A DNA stretch of 16,377 nt, taken from contig JAHWIC010000027.1 of the NCBI GenBank assembly GCA_019322805.1, forward strand, positions 1 to 16,377, read 5' to 3'. The notes beneath the pieces were generated by a model that did not search any database, was not told the DNA's origin, and was given only the letters and a program-made list of their open reading frames with translations. The translations under genes and the position numbers were made by a program. Positions 12,268 through 16,377 of the stretch are shown in pieces (the first letter of the stretch is position 1; every line of letters begins with the position of its first letter). The stretch comes from Candidatus Woesearchaeota archaeon (lineage in GTDB: Archaea; Nanobdellota; Nanobdellia; Woesearchaeales; JAHWIC01).

Positions 12268-13050
12268 ATGGTTAAATATGATTCAGGAAACTTCTATCTA
12301 ATTGAGGAAGCTTTAGAGATAATAAGAGGATTGGAAGCCAATCTCAGACTAAATGAGCTTGACCTAAGCAGACTTGCGTGGTGGACGGAGCAGAGGAAGG
12401 GCCATGTCCGCAAGCTGATTGTTATCCTGGCTAAGATCCTGCAGTATCTGCCGGATGATCCAAGGAATTACAGGCTTATAAGAGAAATAAAAGGTTTAAG
12501 GAAATTTTTGCTTGCAACAAAAAGGATGTGCAGGCATGCTTCATTACAAGGCTGGGTTAAAAGGTTCCCAGCAGTTGCACGTGAAGCGGATGTTAAGATA
12601 GAGCAGATTATATCCCACCTTGATAAATGGGAGATAATCACTAAGGAAAAGATTGACGTCATAAAAAACGGCAATGAGCATCTTAAGGAACTGGAAATGC
12701 ATCCTGAGCATCCAGGAAAATTCTATATCCTGGTTAAGGAGCTGGATTTTCATAGAATTGTGCAAAGAATGCATCCCTTTAACCCGATGCAGGCAACCAT
12801 TCAAGCAAAACGCAAAACCGCAGATATTATTAAATATGATCCCCGCAGCCCAATAACCGGAGCAAGAGTACATCGCTATGGCGATTCAAGCACTTATCCA
12901 TCATCTGGAATTATCATAACACATGGACACCACAGGCTTTTTGAATTATGCAGGAGATATCTTAGAGGAGAGATATCTGGTGATACCTTAGTTGAAGTTA
13001 AGGTTGATCCAAGAGCTTATAAACGCGTAAAAGGCCTTAAGCATCCTTAA
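12268..13050 (+). CDS. Helical protein with a possible ParB/sulfiredoxin-like C-terminal domain
   Basis: 260 residues from ATG 12268. The first 150 are helical and basic (EQRKGHVRKLIVILAKILQY; IREIKGLRKFLLATKRMCRH). The last 90 contain DPRSPITGARVHRYGD, then SGIIITHGHHRLFELCRRYL, then GDTLVEVKVDPRAY. A Pro-containing strand, a GHHR turn followed by a helix, and a final strand resemble the ParB/Srx fold, whose signature is a strand plus G-H-[HR]-R at the nucleotide site. The match is by eye and moderate. It would suggest a nucleotide- or DNA-binding role. The 3' end overlaps the convergent HEAT gene by 14 bases, so read-through transcripts would be antisense to each other. Confidence 0.83.
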   Translation: MVKYDSGNFYLIEEALEIIRGLEANLRLNELDLSRLAWWTEQRKGHVRKLIVILAKILQYLPDDPRNYRLIREIKGLRKFLLATKRMCRHASLQGWVKRFPAVAREADVKIEQIISHLDKWEIITKEKIDVIKNGNEHLKELEMHPEHPGKFYILVKELDFHRIVQRMHPFNPMQATIQAKRKTADIIKYDPRSPITGARVHRYGDSSTYPSSGIIITHGHHRLFELCRRYLRGEISGDTLVEVKVDPRAYKRVKGLKHP

Positions 13051-14005
13051 AAAAAGGTTGATCCTGTAAGAATTCTTTATCGCAATAACCATAGCCTTTT
13101 TCGCCAGGAAACACCTTTGTAAAGCCTGGCGGAAACTGGATGCCTGTTTTGCTTAATGCTTTACTGACCCAGCAATAAGAATTTGCTGCGGGATAATAGC
13201 CATTTGACCGGTTATTTATTGATGTTATTGCCCATCTGTCTCCCTGCCTTTCAAACCATGCTTCTCCAGCAGCCCTCACCTCTTTGCCTTGAGCCACATC
13301 AACATGCTCCTCCAAAAATCCGCCAATCACAAACTTTACGCCCCGGGTTACAACATATGTCTGGGGCTGCCTGCATGAAGTATTCAGGAAGATATCTTCT
13401 GGAATATCATCATAAGAATTAAGTACAAACTGCCCTATTGCCCTCTCAGCTTTTTCCCTTCTTTCCTCATCGCCATGGAATGTATAAACAAAATTGAAAT
13501 TATCTGCTGAAGCCTTCCATGCATCGTCAGCTAGGTCAGTAAGAGCTGTATCACCATAAGCCTTGCTTAGGAAACTAGTTGTTCTTGGATCAGCTAATGA
13601 CCTCAATGCAAGCAGTATGAATTGTTGTTCCTCATAACCAGCCAAAGGATATAGATTCATAAGGGGAAAAGAAACCCTGCTGTCTTTGACTTCGCCTGCA
13701 TTTAGGATTGCATCGCACCTTACCCTTTCCTCAGGATCCTGAACAAGGCTCATCAATGTTTCGTAAACCTCTCTCCCGCCAGCAATGCCCAGCGCATTGG
13801 CAAGAGCAGACCTTATATGAGGCTCTGGAAATGCCTTAACCAGTGCATCACCAAGCTCATGCTCAGAACCTCTCTTGACTTCTTCTATAATGCCCAACAA
13901 GTCTGCCTTTCTTTCATCAACTGCCAGCATAATCAGGGCATTTCCTCTTTCTTCAGGTTTTTCTTTCTTATCCTTTACACGTTCTACTAAATCAATTTTA
14001 ACCAT
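13037..14005 (-). CDS. HEAT-repeat protein with an unidentified C-terminal domain
   Basis: 322 residues from ATG 14005 (an in-frame TTG at 14014 is less likely). Residues about 15-170 hold HEAT-like helical pairs with characteristic pieces: PHIRSALANALGIAGGREVYETLMSLV, DPEERVRCDAILNAGEVKDS and FILLALRSLADPRTTSFL. This solenoid probably binds another protein. The C-terminal 130 residues form a different, aromatic-rich domain with GEAWFERQGDRWAITSINNR, SNGYYPAANSYCWVSKAL and PPGFTKVFPGEKGYGYC, ending near the C-terminus. The INNRSNGYYPA motif vaguely recalls C-terminal domains of polymorphic toxin systems, but I cannot name a family. It has no export signal. It overlaps the 12268 gene by 14 bases at the 3' end. 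Confidence 0.85.
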   Translation of the reverse strand: MVKIDLVERVKDKKEKPEERGNALIMLAVDERKADLLGIIEEVKRGSEHELGDALVKAFPEPHIRSALANALGIAGGREVYETLMSLVQDPEERVRCDAILNAGEVKDSRVSFPLMNLYPLAGYEEQQFILLALRSLADPRTTSFLSKAYGDTALTDLADDAWKASADNFNFVYTFHGDEERREKAERAIGQFVLNSYDDIPEDIFLNTSCRQPQTYVVTRGVKFVIGGFLEEHVDVAQGKEVRAAGEAWFERQGDRWAITSINNRSNGYYPAANSYCWVSKALSKTGIQFPPGFTKVFPGEKGYGYCDKEFLQDQPFFKDA

Positions 14006-14033
14006 CAAAATCAAATCATTATAATATAATCAT

Positions 14034-14044
14034 CTTTATAAATC
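14034..14044 (-). promoter_or_regulatory. TATA box of the HEAT-repeat gene
   Basis: On the minus strand AAGATTTATAAAGA is centred about 33 bases before the ATG at 14005, leaving a leader of about 6-8 bases. A second AT-rich stretch (TTATATTATAATG) lies closer to the gene and cannot be excluded. Confidence 0.5.
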
Positions 14045-14076
14045 TTTGCTTTTTTAATACTGAGGAGTAGTAAAGT

Positions 14077-14910
14077 TTATACTTTTATCCTATCCACAGC
14101 CAAAACCAGGAAAAGTCTTGCCCATACAAAGCTGGACACCCATAATATCAACCCCAGCGACAGCAAAGCCAGATTCATATTTCTCAACAAATGCACAAGC
14201 AAACTCAACGAGACTATTATCACTAAATTAATCAGATATACAAGGAGCATTATATTTGCTTTTTTTGCTCCGAGCATTAATGCCTTTCTTAATATGTCCT
14301 TGAATTTAATCTTCGATATCAATGCAAATGAGATAAACATGAAATAGAACACCATCAGTGCAGGAACCAGATAAATGAGGCTAAATGCCCCTAAGCCTGC
14401 TCCTGAAACAGCTCTTGCAACCATAGCCTTAAGACCAGAATATATGAGCATGGAATTTATTACCCAAAAACCAATTGCAAGCACGCAGAACCCCCCCATA
14501 TAACTAAGAAATTTCTTTTTGCCCTTCTTATGGATTAACTGGTCTGTAAGAGCCCAGCTAAGGCTTCCAAACAAAAGATAAGCCAGGGAGCTGTATATGG
14601 CTAAACTTGCCATTAAGCTGACAATCTTCCTATAGTTTCTGGAAATCATCAATGGATCATCCCCTAACAGACTGCTTCCCATAACAATATCCTCTGCAAC
14701 ACCAATGTCACTTAAATCCTGCTCTCCAAGATAATCCATTATTTCCTGGGCAGCCTCAAAAGCCTTTAGCTGATAATTCATCTGCAAGCCAATCATTAAG
14801 CCAAGAAAGATTATCTGCAGGATTAACAAAGTTAGAGCTATATTTTTGTGCTTTTTTATTAAGGCAAGAGATTGTTTTATGGAACTTGTTATTGGGTTTT
14901 TTTTGGACAT
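14077..14910 (-). CDS. Six-TM membrane protein, unknown function
   Basis: 277 residues with about six hydrophobic segments, near residues 24-44, 93-120, 138-160, 172-200, 218-241 and 245-272. A charged/acidic loop of about 45 residues (AAQEIMDYLGEQDLSDIGVAED...) follows TM1. The N-terminus MSKKNPITSSIKQSLALIKKHK is basic and probably cytoplasmic. There are no transporter signature motifs or conserved charged residues inside the membrane segments that I recognise. The ATG lies 6 bases after the stop of the HEPN-like gene, with GAGGAG spanning the end of that gene, so it is the third gene of the nucleotidyltransferase-HEPN operon. Its role there is unknown; it may be an unrelated passenger. Confidence 0.88.
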   Translation of the reverse strand: MSKKNPITSSIKQSLALIKKHKNIALTLLILQIIFLGLMIGLQMNYQLKAFEAAQEIMDYLGEQDLSDIGVAEDIVMGSSLLGDDPLMISRNYRKIVSLMASLAIYSSLAYLLFGSLSWALTDQLIHKKGKKKFLSYMGGFCVLAIGFWVINSMLIYSGLKAMVARAVSGAGLGAFSLIYLVPALMVFYFMFISFALISKIKFKDILRKALMLGAKKANIMLLVYLINLVIIVSLSLLVHLLRNMNLALLSLGLILWVSSFVWARLFLVLAVDRIKV

Positions 14911-14916
14911 TTCACA

Positions 14917-15402
14917 TTACTCCTCTTTTTCAACAAATTCTTTTATTTTCTTTTCAACAGCTTTTGTTAATGCAGCTGTATATAAGTTAACCTGAACTTC
15001 TACTTCTTTCCAATCATCTTGAGTTATAGGTGTTCCATAATAATTTATTCCATTTCTTTTAGTTCTTACCTTTTCAAAGAAATCCCAATTAAACTCTAAT
15101 TCAGGGTGCTTCTCACATAAATACGCAAATAAACATTGATGATTATCGGATTTTATCCTGTCGAAACGTAAAAAAGCCCCGACCAGCTCATGTAATGAAT
15201 CATAATACAGTTTGTATACGCTGCTCCATTGCCTGCTTTCTTTTGGAAGGTTTTCTTTTAGTTTTTTGCCTGATTCAAAGTCTCCTTTGGCGATATCTGC
15301 CATAGACTTTATTTTAGCTATATCTATATCCTTTTGTGGATAGAACATTCCATCATTGCTGCATTTTTCAAATGCTTCTTTTTGTGTGCGATGTTTAGGC
15401 AT
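14917..15402 (-). CDS. HEPN-domain protein, partner of a nucleotidyltransferase
   Basis: 161 residues from ATG 15402 (GTG at 15414 is an alternative). It is all-helical, with SVYKLYYDSLHELVGAFLRF in the first half and a later helix KVRTKRNGINYYG. HEPN proteins of the HepT type carry RX4-6H; here the corresponding site is R116-x4-Y121 (RNGINY), so the expected His is replaced by Tyr, as in UPF0332-like HEPN relatives. Ribonuclease activity is therefore uncertain. In known MNT-HEPN pairs the nucleotidyltransferase modifies a Tyr next to the HEPN motif, and Y121/Y122 are candidates here. The start overlaps the stop of the nucleotidyltransferase gene by 8 bases (ATGCCTAA), a tight coupling typical of toxin-antitoxin operons. 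Confidence 0.85.
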   Translation of the reverse strand: MPKHRTQKEAFEKCSNDGMFYPQKDIDIAKIKSMADIAKGDFESGKKLKENLPKESRQWSSVYKLYYDSLHELVGAFLRFDRIKSDNHQCLFAYLCEKHPELEFNWDFFEKVRTKRNGINYYGTPITQDDWKEVEVQVNLYTAALTKAVEKKIKEFVEKEE

Positions 15403-15943
15403 GTAGACCAACACTCAAAAATTGGATATCTCCCTTGATTATATCTCCCTGGATTATATTCCTGATTAATCCGCTTCCTAGTTTTCTTAATTCCTTTTTA
15501 TCTTTGCAAATAAACAGCTGTATATCTCTATGCAATTTCATTTCATATTTGCCAATACTTAAACCTTTTGGATTGCCGTATATAAAAACATCAATGTCGC
15601 TCCCTTCATACCAGTCCCATCTTGTAAAGCTGCCAAAAAGAATTACTGTCTTGGCTTTTTCAAGGCTGGATAAATGATTTAAAAGCCCTGTTTCGTTAAG
15701 CTTTCTTAGCGCAAATAGCCTCTTTTTATTTTGATAATCTGGTGACTCGTAATTGCTTATATAGTAAGGCATTTTACTCCGCTCTTTAACTCGCTTAATC
15801 AGCTTTTCTTTAATAAATCTCTTTAGCCATTTATCAGCTTTGCTTCTAACTATGTCTGCTTCTTTTACTATTTCTTCAAAATGCCAGCGTTTGCTAGGAT
15901 TATTGAAGAACAGCCCTAAAATATTCTCCTCCTTGCTTGCCAT
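15395..15943 (-). CDS. Winged-helix-nucleotidyltransferase fusion protein (MNT-type)
   Basis: 182 residues. The N-terminal 60 residues form a winged helix-turn-helix (ILGLFFNNPSKRWHFEEIV, then KADKWLKRFIKEKLIKRV), suggesting DNA binding. The second part is a minimal nucleotidyltransferase: GS at 104-105 in FGSFTRWDWYEGSDIDVFIY, metal-binding D116 and D118, and a third acidic residue at D140 (RDIQLF). In MNT-HEPN modules this partner adds nucleotides to the HEPN protein and acts as the antitoxin; the fused HTH suggests it also represses its own promoter. The start ATG 15943 is preceded by a TATA box about 31 bases upstream and a palindrome between the two. First gene of a three-gene operon. 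Confidence 0.92.
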   Translation of the reverse strand: MASKEENILGLFFNNPSKRWHFEEIVKEADIVRSKADKWLKRFIKEKLIKRVKERSKMPYYISNYESPDYQNKKRLFALRKLNETGLLNHLSSLEKAKTVILFGSFTRWDWYEGSDIDVFIYGNPKGLSIGKYEMKLHRDIQLFICKDKKELRKLGSGLIRNIIQGDIIKGDIQFLSVGLHA

Positions 15944-15945
15944 TT

Positions 15946-15962
15946 TAGTACCCTATAAGGGA
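15946..15962 (-). promoter_or_regulatory. Palindrome over the predicted transcription start of the MNT-HEPN operon, candidate operator
   Basis: GTACCCTATAAGGGAAC on the + strand is an inverted repeat with CCCT/AGGG arms around ATA, extended to 7 bases per arm with one mismatch. It lies between the TATA box and the ATG, where a dimeric winged-helix repressor would block initiation. The first gene of the operon encodes an HTH, so autoregulation is plausible but unproven. Confidence 0.55.
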
Positions 15963-15969
15963 ACTATTA

Positions 15970-15979
15970 TATTTAAATC
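15970..15979 (-). promoter_or_regulatory. TATA box of the MNT-HEPN operon
   Basis: On the minus strand GATTTAAATA (AT-rich, TTTAAA core) is centred about 31 bases before the ATG at 15943, with an A-rich stretch upstream as BRE. Transcription would start near 15948, within the palindrome. Confidence 0.5.
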
Positions 15980-16035
15980 TTTTGTTTTTCATGTTACAAA
16001 TCCCTTAAACAGGACAACCTAAGAAGTTACTTCTA

Positions 16036-16377
16036 TTATCCCCATGCTGAACTGCATTGGCCTGCCTTATCAGGCTCATCATTGGTTACTTCTATCCAAT
16101 CTGTCACTTTTGGTGTACGTGCATCGCAATCACCAAAATAATCAGAATAGGTATCACTAAGTCCTGCCGGTACACTATCTATTCCTCCATAGTCAACTAT
16201 GCTCTCTCTGTGCAATATACTGCATAGCTCAATGATGCCAGGCATCTCGCTGCTTTCAACACCACCCTTTGCTTCAATAGTAAACTCAAACTTGCCAGTG
16301 TCATAATAAAACTTAGCTACCTCATTATCATAACCACTTTCATCTACCCTTATTTGATAATAGTTCGCATCCTGGTC
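16036..16377 (-). CDS. C-terminal part of a probable exported protein, cut by the window edge
   Basis: The frame is open to the last base of the window, so the start lies beyond it; the ATG at 16245 is internal. The visible 113 residues are acidic and rich in Tyr, Gly, Ser and Asp, with alternating strands (YYQIRVDES; KFYYDTGKFEFTIEAKGG) and three Cys, at LCSIL, GDCDA and GQCSS near the C-terminus. Lysine is scarce. This composition fits an extracellular beta-rich or pilin-like protein with a disulfide, as archaeal surface proteins often show; the N-terminal signal that would confirm it is outside the window. It ends CSSAWG. Just after the stop is a small palindrome, AGAAGTTACTTCT (16022-16034). 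Family not recognised. Confidence 0.7.
   Translation of the reverse strand, partial: DQDANYYQIRVDESGYDNEVAKFYYDTGKFEFTIEAKGGVESSEMPGIIELCSILHRESIVDYGGIDSVPAGLSDTYSDYFGDCDARTPKVTDWIEVTNDEPDKAGQCSSAWG

Noticed and set aside
16022..16034. AGAAGTTACTTCT as a terminator hairpin
   Set aside because: Arms of 6 bases with a one-base centre cannot form a stable hairpin, and no T-run follows on the minus strand; it may be a chance palindrome.

Overview
The window looks like a stretch of an AT-rich archaeal genome, most likely a small-genome (DPANN-type, for example Woesearchaeota/Pacearchaeota-like) lineage. The lineage is an inference. It rests on an archaeal-type SRP54, BRE/TATA promoters placed about 27-33 bases before start codons (many transcripts would be leaderless or nearly so), short compact operons, and many genes without recognisable family. 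No tRNA, rRNA, CRISPR array or transposase was found.

Layout. 1-846 (+): the end of an unidentified gene and a membrane-anchored coiled-coil protein. 1062-2405 (+): srp54, whose last 60 bases are repeated exactly 146 bases downstream around a hairpin-rich 86-base segment. 2557-5135 (-): an operon of a family-P protein, trkA and trkH (K+ uptake). 5459-7166 (-): three more family-P paralogues; two share near-identical DNA blocks that look like gene conversion. 7276-7830 (-): a two-CBS-domain protein with a zinc ribbon. 8299-10164 (-): a 621-residue protein built as a degenerate nucleotidyltransferase, an intact nucleotidyltransferase, a HEPN-like domain and a degenerate HEPN-like domain. 10306-12204 (+): two genes of unknown function with near-identical promoters, the second with an HExxxH motif and a strongly acidic tail. 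12268-13050 (+) and 13037-14005 (-): a possible ParB-like protein and a HEAT-repeat protein whose 3' ends overlap. 14077-15943 (-): an operon of HTH-nucleotidyltransferase, HEPN-like protein and six-TM membrane protein, with a palindrome over the predicted transcription start. 16036-16377 (-): the C-terminal part of a Cys-containing, probably exported protein.

The most unusual feature is a three-copy intergenic element, all copies on the + strand, at 862-1002, 5164-5443 and 7889-8287. Two copies are full length and one is a right half. Each conserves the same string of hairpins, with compensatory base changes and a G-U pair that only works on the + strand, followed by a U-rich tail. Neighbouring genes lie in different orientations relative to it, so it does not behave like the leader of one gene family. 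It could be an undescribed structured RNA or a small mobile hairpin element. The third copy carries an extra 83-base twin-hairpin insertion placed cleanly inside one stem.

Nucleotidyltransferase/HEPN modules occur twice in the window, once as a fused protein and once as a two-gene pair.
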